DNA of 64,000 bases from Molossus alvarezi. Its lineage: Eukaryota; Chordata; Mammalia; Chiroptera; Molossidae. The number at the start of each line of letters is the position of its first letter. Position 1 is the stretch's first letter. The notes under the pieces are model-generated. The model was given only the letters and a program-made list of their open reading frames with translations. It was not told the DNA's origin and ran no database searches. Positions 35,561 through 47,065 of the stretch are shown here, piece after piece. Where the stretch lies: assembly GCA_037176705.1 (NCBI GenBank), contig CM073891.1, positions 48,238,571 through 48,302,570 of the forward strand, in the 5' to 3' direction. Both the position numbers and the translations under genes were made by a program.

Positions 35561-35989
35561 GATAAAAAGCTGTGGTACATATACACAATGGAATACTATA
35601 CAGCTGTAAGAAAGAAATATCTCTTATTTTTTGAGATGACATGGAGGGACCTGGAGAGTATTATGCTAAGTGAAATAAGCCAATCAGAGAAAGACAAATA
35701 CCACATGATCTCACATATTTGTGGAAGATAATGAACAAAACAAGCTGATGAACAAAATAGACCCAGAGACATAGAAAGGAGTAGGGTACAGACTGATAAA
35801 CCTCAGAGGAGGGGGCTGGAGAGGGAAGAGAGAAACCAAAGACCTTACATGCATATACACATACACAATGGACATAGACAATAATGCTGTGAAGGAGGGG
35901 GCAGGATCGGAAGAGGGTGTCTATGGGGGAAAAAGGAGAAACAAATGTCTTATTTTATCTGTTCAGTATCCCCTGTCTTCTTCCACCAC

Positions 35990-36400
35990 TACCTTGGGTA
36001 TGTCTCTGGCCCCAAAATCTATTTGGGTCAATTAGGTTGGAAATCACCATAGTAATATTTTCTTTCCCACAATGATTGTTCCAGAGATGGCGTCTGACCC
36101 CCAAAGGAAAAATTGGAGTCCTTTACTTAGGATGTTATGAAACAGATTCTCTTTTCCTTTGAGACAAGAGGTTAAAACTGTGTCCCAGAGGATCCAGCAG
36201 CTCTGGCCCCAGCTTCATGGAACAGCCTGAGTACAAGGCTCAGCTGCAGAGAAAACTGAGAAAAGAGCTGAGAATCTAACACAGGTCAGAAGCTGGTATT
36301 TCCTGAGGACTTTTTCTACCTTAATTTCTCCATTAGAGTAACCAATAAACATTCTTTGCTTTTAAGTTAGTTTGCATTATTTTTTTTGTCTTTTACCATG
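35990..36400 (+). repeat. Ancient repeat, probably old L1 3' region
   Basis: GTTCCAGAGATGGCGTCTGA, AACACAGGTCAGAAGCTGG and GAGTAACCAATAAACATTC follow the order of a common mammalian repeat (…agccaataaattcccttt…). The family is uncertain. Confidence 0.4.
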
Positions 36401-36675
36401 GAATGATATTGCCTTATACTGATATAGTTGGACAAATATCACGTTAAAAAATAGCACCCTGCATGTAATGTAAAATTATTCAACATTATTTTTAAACTTA
36501 TTAAAAATAGTTTAGGTAGGCATAATGAAGCATAAAGAATGTATAACAAATATTCACATAATAACAGGCCAGCTTTAGAAATAAAACATAAATTCAGATG
36601 AAGTCCTTTGTATCCTTCTCCCACAAATCCATTTTTTTGAGGATTGAAAGCTGTTTTATTATGACTATTTATTTA

Positions 36676-36915
36676 TTTTTAAATCCTCACCCAAGGATAT
36701 TTTTCCATTTATCTTCAGATAGAGGGGGAGGGTGGGAGAGAGAGAGAGAGAAACATCAATGTGAGAGAGACAAATGGACTGGATGCCTCCCGAATGACCC
36801 CGACCAGGGCCGGGGACTGAACCACAACCAAGGTACATGCCTTTGACTGGAATTAACCCATGACTCTTTGGTCCGCAGGCCAACACTCTAACTGCTGAGG
36901 CAAACTGGCCAGGGC
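36676..36915 (-). mobile_element. VES-type SINE (reverse)
   Basis: AAATCCTCACCCAAGGATAT at the tail end, GA-rich block, and head end AACTGGCCAGGGC at 36915. The target-site duplication is not certain. Confidence 0.9.
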
Positions 36916-36939
36916 TCTTTTATTACTTTTTACATTGAA

Positions 36940-38340
36940 AATAACTTATTTATTTTATTTTATTTATTTTAATTAAATTTATTGGGGTGACATGGTTAAT
37001 CAGATCATAAAGATTTCAATTGTATATTTCTATGATACATGATCTGTATATTGCATTAATTGTATGATTTTTTAAAGTAGGATTTTATTGATTTTTTAAA
37101 GATAGAGGAAGGGGGAGATAGAGGTAGGGGGAGAGAGAGAGAAACATCAATGTGAGAGAGAAACATTGACCTGCTGCTTCCTGCACACCACCCGAAACCC
37201 GGGAATGTACCCTGACCGGGAATTGAACCAGGACTGCTCAGTCCATGGGACGATGCTCAATTTACTGAGCTACACCAGCCAGGCAAATTGTATGAGTTCT
37301 TCATATATTTTGGATGTAAATACCTTGTCAGAGCTGTTGTTTGGAAATATCTTCTCCCATTTTGTTTCTTGCCTTTGTGTTTTGTCGGCAATTTCTTTTG
37401 CTGTACAGAAGTTTTTTAGTTTGATATAGTTTCATTCATTTGTTTTTGTCTTTATTTCCCTTGCCTTTGGGGTTAAATTAATAAAATCTTCTCTAAGATC
37501 AAGGTCCATAAGTTTAGCACCTATTTTTTCTTTATGAATTTATTATTTCAGATCTTATATTTAGGTCTTTGATCCATTTTGAATTAATTTTTGTACATGG
37601 AGACAAAATGTATGTAGTCTAGTTTCATTCCTTTGCATGTGGCTTTCCAATTTTCCCAGCACCATTTATTGAAGAGGCTTTCTTTTCTCCATTGTATGTT
37701 TTCGGTTCTTTTATCAAAAATTATCTACGCATACACATGTGGTTTTATTTCCAAGTTCTCAATTCTGTTCCATTGGTTCTGTATTTGTATTTGTTTTTGT
37801 TTTGTTTTTTTGTCAATACCATACTGTTTAGATTATTGTTGCTGTGTAGTATAATTTGAAGTCAGGTAGTGTGATACCTCTGGCTTTGTTCTATTTTCTC
37901 AGGATTGTTTTGGCTATTTGGGGTCTTTTGTGGTTCCATACAAATCTGATAATTTTTTTGTTCTATTTTTTTTTAATTGAGATTTTGATGCAAATTGTAT
38001 TAAATCAGTATATTGCTTTAGGTAATATGGACATTTTTAACTGTTGATTCTTCCAATCCACGAACACTGACTATCTTTCCATTTCACTGTGTCTTTTAAT
38101 AATGCTTTGTAGTTTTCAGTATCTAGGTCCCTCCCTTACATCCTTTGTTAAATTTATTCTTAAGTATTTTATTCTTTTTGTTGCAATTGCAAAAGGAATT
38201 ATATTTTTCATCTCTTTTTCTGAAATTTCATTGTTAGTGTAGAAAAGCATTGGATTTTTGTGCATTGATTTCATATCCGGCAACTTGACTGGATTTGTTT
38301 CTAATAATTTTTTGGTGGAGATTTTAGCACACCCCAAATT
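36940..38340 (-). mobile_element. Antisense L1 with internal deletion (3' UTR joined to inner ORF2), split by a SINE
   Basis: 36940-37058 is reverse-complement L1 3' UTR (TTTATTGGGGTGACATGGTT). From 37296 on it is reverse-complement ORF2 (CATATATTTTGGATGTAAAT, CCAATTTTCCCAGCACCATT, GTATAATTTGAAGTCAGGTA, AAGTATTTTATTCTTTTTG). The C-terminal part of ORF2 between these is missing. A VES SINE (37069-37285) sits at the join. Confidence 0.85.
37069..37285 (-). mobile_element. VES-type SINE (reverse) in antisense L1
   Basis: GA block followed by ACCGGGAATTGAACC and the head end CACCAGCCAGGC. A perfect 10-bp duplication AATTGTATGA (37059-37068 and 37286-37295) brackets it. It sits at or next to the junction where the antisense L1 jumps from 3' UTR to inner ORF2. 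Confidence 0.9.
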
Positions 38341-38559
38341 TGAGGATTATTATTACCTTTCTATTTTAATACTATTGCTGCATATATATGAATCCCCAAG
38401 CAACATGCATCATCTCAGCCCTTCTTACTACAATGGATCCTAAACCTGGTTTGAGACATCATCCTCTCTTCCCTAGAGATCTGCAACAAACACCTGTCAG
38501 TCCTTCTTTCATCCACCTCACTTCCCTTCAGAATATTCTAAAAAAAAGTAGTCAAATGT

Positions 38560-38885
38560 ACCTTTTAAACTTATGTTAGACTGTTTCATTCCTTGACTGA
38601 AAACCCTCCAGTAGTGAGCCACACTGCTTGCAATAAAAGGCAAAGTTCCTATGTGTTCCACAAGGCTCCTGCTGTGACTTGGACCTCGTCACCTCCACAC
38701 TTTCTTGCCACACTGGCCTCCTTTTCCTCTAGATGTGTGCAGCATGATTCTCTTTCAAAACATTTTGTTTTACCAGGAGCATCTACCCCAGGTATCCACA
38801 AGGCCCTCTCCCTCCTCTGCTTCAGTGTTTTTAGAACAGTCACCTTCTCAGAGAAGTCTTCCCAAACAACATCATTTGCAACTCT
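38560..38885 (+). repeat. L2 3' region
   Basis: TGAAAACCCTCCAGTAGTGA, GCCACACTGGCCTCCTTTTC and GTCACCTTCTCAGAGAAGTC are in L2 order. The HAL1-like element begins directly after it. Confidence 0.75.
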
Positions 38886-38895
38886 TTTTTAAAAA

Positions 38896-41052
38896 AGGCT
38901 TGGGGTGGACTTCCGGTCAAGATGGCGGCGTAGGTAAATATGGTATCGAGTCCTCCCACAACCACATCAAAGTTGCAACTAAACTACAGAACAACCATCA
39001 TTCAAAACCGCCTGAAATCAAGCTGAATGGAAGTCCTACAACTACGGAATTAAAGAAGCTGCATCGAGACTGGTAGGAGGGGTGGAGGAGCGAGGGGCGG
39101 AGGCAGACGGGCTGGTCGACACCCACGTGTGGCGGATAAAAATCAGGAGGCTACCTGGGCTGGGAAGGTCCTCCCTGAGGACTGAGGGGTCCCCGTCCCA
39201 CACCAGACACCCCACTCAGGGTTCCAGTGCCAGGAAGAGAAGTCCCCATAACTTCTGGCTGGAAAAACCAGCAGGAACTGAGGCTCAGGGAAGCTGAAGC
39301 GGCGGGAGCCCCAGGCAGCTCCTTAAAGGGCCCGCGCACGGACTTATCGGACTCTCTCCCTCTAAGCTCGGAGGGGAGGCAGCTCAAGGGGCACCAGAGA
39401 CATACAGGGAAGAACTGAGCTGTTTGGCACTGGAGCGAGGGCTGGAGAGGGGGCTTCCTCTGGGAGAAACGTGCTGTCAGAGGCCTTTGTTCCTTTGCTG
39501 AGCCCTTCCCTGAGGCGACAGACAGCCGCTATATCTGGGACTCCAGCAACCTGGCTCACACTGTTTGCCCCACCCTGGTGATTCCCTGAGCCGTGCCCCA
39601 CCCAACTTTCAGGCCCACCCAAGCTGTTGCCAGTTGCTTACCCATAGGATTGGCCTGTCATGGATCCTGCTTCAGGTTTTCCTAAATTCTTTCAAACAAG
39701 CAGCATCTGGTTTCAGCTAGCCCCATACCGCTTGTTAAGTAATACACAGAAACAAACACAGGGAGGCAGCCAAAATGAGGAGACAAAGAAACAGGTCCCA
39801 AATGAAAGAACAGAACAAAACTCTAGGAAAAGAACTAAGCAAAATGGAGATAAGCAACCTAACAGATGCTGAGTTCAAAATACTGCTTATAAGGATGCTC
39901 AATGAACTTAGTGAGGGCCTCAAGAGCATAAAAATGGAGCAGTCAGAAATGATGGATGCACAGTCAGAAATGAAGGAGGCATTAACTGAAATAAAGAATA
40001 ATTTACATAGATTCAATAGTAGAGTACGTAAGTCCAAGAAGTAAACCACTGATTTGGAATATAAGGAAGCAAAAAACGCCCAGTTAGAACAGCCCAATTA
40101 GAAAAAGAAAAAAGAATGAAAAAAAATGAGGGTAGTGTAAGGAGCCTCTGGGACAATTTCAAGCGTGCCCACATTCACATCTTGGGGGTTCCAGAAGGAG
40201 AAGAGAGAGAACAAGAAATTGAAAACCTGTTTGAATCAATAATGGCAGAAAACTTTCCTAACTTGGTGAAGGAAACAGACATACAAGTCCAGGAAGCACA
40301 GAGACTCCCAAACAAGGTGAACCCCAGAGGCCCACACCAAGACACATCATCATCCAAATGCAAAAGTTTCAAGACAAAGAGAGAATCTTAAAAGCAGCAA
40401 GAGAAAAGCAGTTAGTTATCCACAAGGGAGTTCCCATAAGGCTTTTAGCTGATTTCTCCAAAGAAACTTTGCAGGCCAGAAGGGAGTGGCAAGAAATATT
40501 CAGAGTGATGAAAAGCAAAACCTACAACCAAGATTACTCTATCCTGCAAAGCTGTCATTTAGAATCGATGGCCATATAAAGAGTTTCCCAGACAAGAAAA
40601 AGTTAAAGGAGTTCATCACCACCAAATCGTTATTATATGAAATGATGAAGGGTCTTTTTGAAGAAAAAGATAAAATACATGAACAAACAAAATGGCAATG
40701 AATACATATCTATCGACAATGGAATCTACAAACAAAATGAACAGGCAGAACAGAAACATTCTCATAGATACAGAGAACATTTTGTTGGTTGCCAGTTGGG
40801 AGGGAGGTTGGGTGAATGGGTGAAAAAGGTGAAGGGATTAAGAAGTACAAATTCATTGCTAGGCTGACAAACCTCAAAGGGAAAGGGGTTGGGGGGGTGG
40901 GAAGAAATAAACCAAAGAACTTATATGCATAACCAATGGACACAGACAATAGTGTGGGAAAAGGCGGGATGGGGGCAGGAATGGGGAGGAGGGGGTCAAT
41001 GGGGGAAAAATGAGGAACATCTGTAATACATTCAACAATAAAGATTCAAAAA

Positions 41053-41083
<31 letters not shown>

Positions 41084-41085
41084 GC
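38896..41085 (+). mobile_element. HAL1-like L1 (5' UTR, ORF1, 3' UTR; no ORF2)
   Basis: It opens with GGACTTCCGGTCAAGATGGC, an L1-type 5' end that includes a CAAGATGGCGGC motif of the YY1-site type. A GC-rich 5' UTR of about 870 bp, a disrupted ORF1 (39775-40701) and a G-rich 3' UTR follow. It ends ATCTGTAATACATTCAACAA, TAAAG and an AAAT-repeat tail. About 3.8 kb of ORF2 is absent: the 3' UTR begins directly after the ORF1 end. This is the architecture of half-L1 (HAL1) elements known in several mammals. I could not identify flanking duplications. Confidence 0.75.
39775..40701 (+). pseudogene. L1 ORF1 (RNA-binding protein), disrupted
   Basis: The N-terminus MRRQRNRSQMKEQNKTLGKE is followed by a heptad-like region (LNELSEGLKSIKMEQSEMMD) typical of the ORF1p coiled coil; the frame stops at 40042-40044. 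Further right, in other frames, are the RNA-recognition-type segment (HIHILGVPEGEEREQEIENL, AENFPNLVKETDIQVQEAQR) and the C-terminal domain (PIRLLADFSKETLQARREW; YPAKLSFRIDGHIKSFPDKK). At least one stop and three frame changes break it (frames of 39775, 40116, 40358 and 40486). No ORF2 follows. Confidence 0.85.
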
Positions 41086-42410
41086 AAGCTGCTGGTGCTC
41101 AGCACTGAGTGGCCCACACTCCTCAGTTCACAGCATCCTATACAAACACTCAATTAGCATCATCTCAGCAAGGATCCTTATTTGTTTGGTATTTAATTTT
41201 GTTTATGTTTTTTCATTTCATCCCACTAACTTCATCTGATTACCCTTTCAGCCACAGGCACCCAGCCTTGTGCATTCACTATAATCCTTTCAATTTAACT
41301 TCTATATATTTGTTTACATGAATGTTTACATAATGGTGTGGCCATAAAAATATCTAGCATTGTTTGTATTTATTTTGGACTGAACTAATATTATGCTTTA
41401 AATTTCTTGTATTGAATTTTTTTCAATCTATTAATTTTTTATATGGAGATCTAGGTCATTTTTTTCTGACAGCTACAGAGTATTCCTTTACCTGCACATA
41501 ATGTGTTTTATTGATCTGTTCCTCTACTAATGGATACATACATTCCGCCAACATTTTACAACTGCACAGTACTAGAAAGCATCACTTTCCTAATAGCTTT
41601 GTAAATCTAAACAAATTATGTTTTATCAGTATTATTTTATATTTTAATTTTGTCTTTAGCTTAAAACAACAAATATTCTTTATTGTCCTTGAAGAAACAA
41701 AGACTTAGTTTATATCGTTATTATACTGAAATTAGCAAGAAATTATTCTTAATAAAGTAATAATTGTATTTCTTTAAGTAACACAATATTGTGCATTTTC
41801 ATAACAAACCTCCATGTTGCATGTCTGCCATAATAACAACTCAATAGAGATAGAATTCTAGATAATAATTTGACAAGAAGAATAGTCACTCTTTAGTTAA
41901 TAAAGATATTTTTAAAAGCAGGGTATAAAATAACACAATCATACCATTTCATCAAATTTCATTTCTTAATTTGTAATATAATTACTTTCAGGAACATTTT
42001 ATTATAATATCTTGTTTTTAATATATTTAATCATCACTTTATTACGGAAAAATATGAGAAGGAAATGATTAGTTAAATTTAGTTACATGAGAATTTAATA
42101 TATCAAATCAAACACTAGAAAAATCTCTGTCTGAGACTGCTAATCCGTATTCTTAAAGTCACCAGAAAAACACATTCTGAAAACAGATCATATTCCAGAG
42201 CTCTAAAACATCCACAAACCAATGAGCAACAGCTAATATTAAATTACGCAGATAACCTCACGTCTAATCATAAAAAAACAAACTATAAATTGGCTGGGAA
42301 ATATCACAGTAGTCTCAAAATCAAACTAAATTGCATATCTTGACCTAAATCTTGACCTAGACAATTCAGCATAAAAGGAAATGAACTTACACTATCAGAC
42401 TATCAAAAGT
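41086..42410. other. Intronic sequence, possible old LINE debris
   Basis: 41330-41560 has a T-rich pattern (TGACAGCTACAGAGTATTCC, TGTTCCTCTACTAATGGATA) like reversed old L1 3' sequence, but is too diverged to assign. The rest is AT-rich. Confidence 0.35.
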
Positions 42411-42422
42411 AAAAACCACTTG

Positions 42423-42676
42423 GCCCTGGCCGGTTGTTCAATGGTTAGAGCATTGGCCTGCAGACCAAACAGTTGCGGGTTCGATTCTGGTAAAGGGCAC
42501 ATACCTCAGTTGCGGTTTGTCCCCAGCCCTGGTCAGGGTCCTGTGGGAGGCAGCCAATCAATATGTCTCTCACATCAATGTCTCTCTTCCTCTCCCAACC
42601 CCCCACCCTCCCACTCTATCTGAAGATGAATGGAAAAATATCCTCAAGTGAGGATTATAGAAAACAAAAAAAAACA
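42423..42676 (+). mobile_element. VES-type SINE
   Basis: Complete copy; the head GGCCGGTTGTTCAATGG lacks a few bases of the A-box region. It has a 12-bp perfect duplication AAAAACCACTTG (42411-42422 and 42677-42688). Confidence 0.92.
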
Positions 42677-43267
42677 AAAAACCACTTGAAGTAAAAGCTA
42701 TCTGTCTCATAAATAAATTGTTGACAAACTATTTCTCTTCTTCTGGCCTCTTGAAGTAACTGAAATCATTTTAAATTACCTTTTCCACCAATTAAAACAG
42801 TGAGAAGCCAAACATAGCATGGCCCTGACCAACTCAACCCAGAACCACAGAATGTGAAGTGGGCTTAGATCCTTTCATACTAAGAACTACTTCTGATTTA
42901 AACCATTCAACCAATAACCCTGTTTCTCTGGTTCAATGAAATGTTAGTGAATGAAAAAAGAGTTAAAGAGGGCAAAATGATAGCTGTTAACTCTGTTACT
43001 TTAAGAAATGAAGCATTTTGATAAATTTCATTTCTTCTGGTTCAAATAAACATGTTAATGTTCCCAGAGAACTTTCTAAAACATATGTAAGAACATTTAA
43101 GAGTTTTCAAATATAGAATTGTAAGTTATATGAAACCTGCTTTCTATACCTATGTAGCATTCTGAATATTGGACCGCTTGGTACAATACCATATCTGTAT
43201 AAAATAAAAATATTGACACCCCCCCCACACACACACCAGGTTCATGATACAGCCTGAAAGTTTTTTT

Positions 43268-43505
43268 GTGTGTGTTTTTTGTTTTAATTTTTAAAATGAC
43301 AGTTTACAATACTAATTTGTATTAATTTCAGGTGTATAACATAGTGGTTAGACAATCATATATTTTACAAAGTGTTGCCCCTAATATTTCCAGTACCCAA
43401 GTCACACCTTACATAGTTATTACAATATTATTGACTATATTATGCTGTAATTTATATCCTCATAACTATTTTGTAACCTCTTCATCTGAACTTGTTTGCC
43501 AGTGA
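43268..43505 (-). mobile_element. Antisense L1 3' UTR fragment
   Basis: ACTAATTTGTATTAATTTCA, CATAGTGGTTAGACAATCAT and ATATTTCCAGTACCCAAGTC are in the order of reverse-complemented laurasiatherian L1 3' UTR. It ends at TCTGAACTTGTTTGCCAGTG. Confidence 0.7.
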
Positions 43506-43613
43506 TTTTTTTCCTTCACTCAAATCAAAGTGCCCTGCACACACACACTCACACATTACTCAGTATATGGAAGGATCAGATTCATTAAGTTTTCCATATT
43601 TGGACCAGCAGAT

Positions 43614-43770
43614 CTATATCTCTGTCTGTCTCTATCTCTGTCTCTATCTCTATCTCTATCTCTATCTCTATCTCTATCTCTATCTCTATCTCTATCTCTA
43701 TCTCTATCTCTATCTCTATCTCTATCTATTTCTATCTCTATACAGTATCATCATCTATATCTATCTATAT
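43614..43770 (+). repeat. (TCTATC)n hexanucleotide repeat
   Basis: Pure TATCTC units run about 43641-43727 (14-15 units), with degenerate TCTG/TCTA units on both sides. The two long open frames over it (Tyr-Leu and Ser-Leu repeats) are products of the repeat. Confidence 0.97.
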
Positions 43771-44149
43771 CATTGAAGCAAAATAATGCATTCAACTTAT
43801 TTCAAATTTTATTTTACTCTTTTAATTCACCTTGAAACTGCTCTAAGGAGCATATCATGTGGCCTTTCAAAGCACAATTTCTTTCTTCACAATTCTGGGA
43901 AGCATTTTGTTTGAATTTTATTATTTCCCCCGTTTCCTTATTTTATTGCTTTAACATTGACCTCTGTTAACAACTTTTTTTGTTGTTTCTTCTTTTTAAA
44001 TTATACGAGTGTTTAACTACTAAGCAACCATAATTGCATCATTTCATGTCTATGATGCCAGTGCCCAAAGCTGTTTTATTTGCATTTTGATTCCAAATCT
44101 TTTTGAGAACAAAGGCATCCCACTGGTCTTCCCAGGTAGCTCTTGGGGC

Positions 44150-44720
44150 TGTCTATCCTTACCCCACTACTGCCTCTGCCTGCATTCTAGTCTTTCTCAT
44201 TTCTTACTCGACTATTGAATTGCATCCTAAAGTGGTCACCTCCTATATAATTCATCCTTCACAGCACCAACTCTGATTGTGTACTTTTCCTTCTTAAAAT
44301 TCATCTAGAGCTGCCAATGGCTTATCTACAGCATACAGTCTAAATTCTTCCTGCCAGTATCTGATATTTCATAAATTATCTCAGCCGTGATGACCTTCCA
44401 GCCCTGTCTCCCTCCCCCACAGAACTCTGCTGCACTCACACCGAAGTGTCACAGTTCACTAATAATAGATACGCTCTCAGGTTCCTAAGGCTTTGAACAT
44501 GAAGTCTTCCCTTAGTGTAATCCTCACCAGCCTTCCTTCAGATAGACTACTTATTGCTTTTGTTTTCAGAACTACCTAAAAAAGCATTCCCTGCCAGATA
44601 GGCTTTCTTCATCCAACCTCACAGAGTGCCTAACATTCAGAGTACATTGTCACCTCTACAATAACTCTTGTCCCAGTTGCTCATGAACATATCTGTCTGC
44701 CCCAGGGCACTGGTTCTTTC
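44150..44720 (+). repeat. L2 3' region, diverged
   Basis: ATCTAGAGCTGCCAATGGCT, CAGCATACAGTCTAAATTCT and ACCTTCCAGCCCTGTCTCCC follow the L2 3' end. It is more diverged than the copy at 38560. Confidence 0.55.
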
Positions 44721-45352
44721 TGCTGCAGAGTCAGCATTAAAATTCCTCTATAGGTCCAGCTGGGCTTTTGTAAAAGTTGAAGCACAACTAATAAAAATTA
44801 AAAAAAGAGTTATTATATATTTTAAGTAGACTATGTAGTTTTTAACCGAAAAATTATCATCTCTCCAGGTTCAGGTTCAGAGTGGTAACCTTAAAAAGCT
44901 TCACATCACATTTAGGATTAATATCAAGGATTAACAATTTTTCAAGATGTTTGGGTATGGCAGGTATAGTCAAAGAGTCTTAAGTTTTAAGACTCTATCC
45001 CAATATTTTTGTGTAAATATTAAATTTCACAACTATATGACTAGGCTTGATTTATTCTTTAGTCTCCTTAATCTTCATTTCTTGATTCAAAAAATATTTG
45101 AATAGTATTTGGTGCAAGTCTTTGTGCTAGGCACCAAGAATATCACAAATATTATAACATCTATTCTACAGCATTGTGAAAATTGGGGCCACCAAGTTTT
45201 TAAAAGACGGCAGCAGAGTGCTTAGCAAATTAATGGCAGTGTGATGCTGTGGTTATTGTTAGGGAGGATGTGTTAAACTTTTTGAGAAGGTGAGTCATCA
45301 ATATATATATTTAATAGAATGAATATGTATATGTGTATGCATATATATACAG

Positions 45353-45420
45353 GGTGCCCCAAGAAAATGTATACATACTTAACATGATGATATATTCATT
45401 CATTTTATATGATAGCAACA
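45353..45420 (+). mobile_element. Mariner-like terminal sequence
   Basis: ACAGGGTGCCCCAAGAAAAT, followed by GTATACATAC, resembles a mariner terminal inverted repeat, preceded by TATATA. The opposite end was not found. Confidence 0.4.
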
Positions 45421-46527
45421 ATTTATAATAAAATGTGTAAGGTAAAGACCTGTGACTGCTACTTAGTATTCAGTAACACCAAGGACAGGGCTTCGGAGGG
45501 CTATGTAAATTACAGAAATCACAATGGTGTGCTATTTCATGGACAAATACGCATCTGCTTTGGATGATAACTGTCTAAAATTGCATATCTCTGGAAAATA
45601 CTGAATTGTATAAGATGACTTGACTAGATAGCAATTCTTTTTTAAAATAAAAGATTTAAATAAGTGAATGCTTTGTTTTCTACATTTTTTACAGTTGAAA
45701 AGCAAATAGTAGAATACATTATTTCAGAGACTAGCAGTCAAACAATAAAGAAGCAGTGTGCACTTGCTTCAGAATATATTCTCTCATGTTTGTGTTACTT
45801 TCTCATCTGTAAAACTGGTTCTTTCAGGGAAGTGTTACTTGTTGAACAAGGGTTTTGTGAAATGTGCTGTATTTTTTTGTCACTTTTACTCTTTTTGTTT
45901 ACTTAGACATTTTTTTCCCTATAAACATTATATGAATTTTTAAATGACTTCCTGGATAAAACAAATAAGAATGCAGTAAAACCTCGATATAATGAACTCA
46001 TTTGGGTGAGGGGATGCTCGTTAAAGCCATTAAATAAGAAAGTAGATTTTCCAGGTACATACATTGAAAATTGACAAATTAGTTTACCTGTTTTTACTTA
46101 CGTAGACATGTTTGTGTAATTAAAAATATGTATGAAAAGTTTAACCTCATAGAAGAGTTTTCTATATGTATTACTGTAATTTTAAGTTTATACTGAATAG
46201 GTCTAGTAAATGTGAGCGTTCCAGTCACACCGAGTAAACAAATGCACGTGGCTGGGGTGTGGCTCGGCACACGTGGGAACACTGGCCCCCATGTTAAACC
46301 TGCTACGCAAAGTCACATCACTTGACAACAGAACCTAGTACCACGAGCCATCTGGTGTGATCACATGCTAATCATTTGTTGAACATTGTTTACAAGTGGT
46401 GACTCTTGGATATAACTATGTAGACTCTAGTAGTAGGTATGTAATATTTATTTATGTAGGCAAAATTACTACAGTATTTTTTCCAAGATGTGGCCTATTC
46501 GATAAAATCTGTTAAAAATAGCAGTGA

Positions 46528-46773
46528 GCCCTGGCTGTTTTGGCTCAGTGGTAGAGCTTCGGCCCATGGACCAATGAGTCACAGGTTTGATTTTGGTCAA
46601 GGGCATGTACCTCGGTTGCAGTTCTCCCTGGCCCTGGTCGGGATCCTGTGGGAGGCAACCAGTTGATGTGTCCCTCTCATGTCAACCTCCTTCTCTCTTT
46701 CTCTCCCTGTCTCTTCCTCTCACTCTATCTGAAGATAAATAGAAAAATATCCTCAAGTGAGGATTAAAAATAA

Positions 46774-46810
<37 letters not shown>
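46528..46810 (+). mobile_element. VES-type SINE, first of a pair at one target site
   Basis: Complete copy ending in a long AAAT repeat (about 46770-46816). It is flanked by AATAGCAGTGA (46517-46527) and AAATAACAGTGA (46811-46822). The right-hand duplicate is itself the site of the next SINE. Confidence 0.93.
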
Positions 46811-46816
<6 letters not shown>

Positions 46817-46822
46817 CAGTGA

Positions 46823-47065
46823 AGCCTGGCTGGTGTGGCTTAGCTGGTTGAGCATCATCCCACATACCAAGAGGTGGCTGGTTTGATTCCTGGTCAGGGC
46901 ACATGCCTGTGTTTCGGCCTCAGACCCCAGTAGGGGATGTACAGAAGGCAGCCACTTGATGTCTCTCTCACATTGATGTTTCTCTCTCTCTTTCTCCCTC
47001 CTATCCATTCTCTCTAAAAGTCAATTGAAAAAAATATCCTCAAGTGAGAATTAACAAAGAATAAA
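46823..47065 (+). mobile_element. VES-type SINE, second of a pair at one target site
   Basis: Variant head GGCTGGTGTGGCTTAGCTGG, closing CTCTCTAAAAGTCAATTGAA. It lies between AAATAACAGTGA (46811-46822) and AAAAATAACAGTGA (47066-47079), so the target motif is present three times around two SINEs. Confidence 0.93.

Larger units (their letters stand above)
31860..35945 (+). mobile_element. 5'-truncated L1 (ORF2 interior to 3' UTR) with two nested SINEs and an internal duplication
   Basis: The sequence follows L1 ORF2 from the part before the reverse transcriptase through its C-terminus and into a G-rich 3' UTR. Landmarks are TATGGGATGCAGCAAAAGCA (about 31936), the reverse-transcriptase active-site region at 33148-33190, the Cys-rich C-terminus (34,990-35,060) and GAGGGGGCAGGATCGGAAGA (about 35896). 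ORF1, the 5' UTR and most of the endonuclease are absent. The 3' end stops before the usual ATCTGTAATA...AATAAA, so it is also truncated there or deleted later. VES SINEs lie at 33570-33834 and 33938-34189. A 299-bp segment is duplicated in tandem (34963-35560). Confidence 0.9.

Noticed and set aside
38705..39622. Several overlapping open frames on both strands in GC-rich DNA, looking like a CpG-island gene start
   Set aside because: The region is the L2 3' end followed by the 5' UTR of the HAL1-like element, which explains the GC content and the open frames.
43492..43835. Two overlapping open frames of about 100 codons
   Set aside because: Products of the TCTATC repeat (alternating Tyr-Leu or Ser-Leu); not genes.
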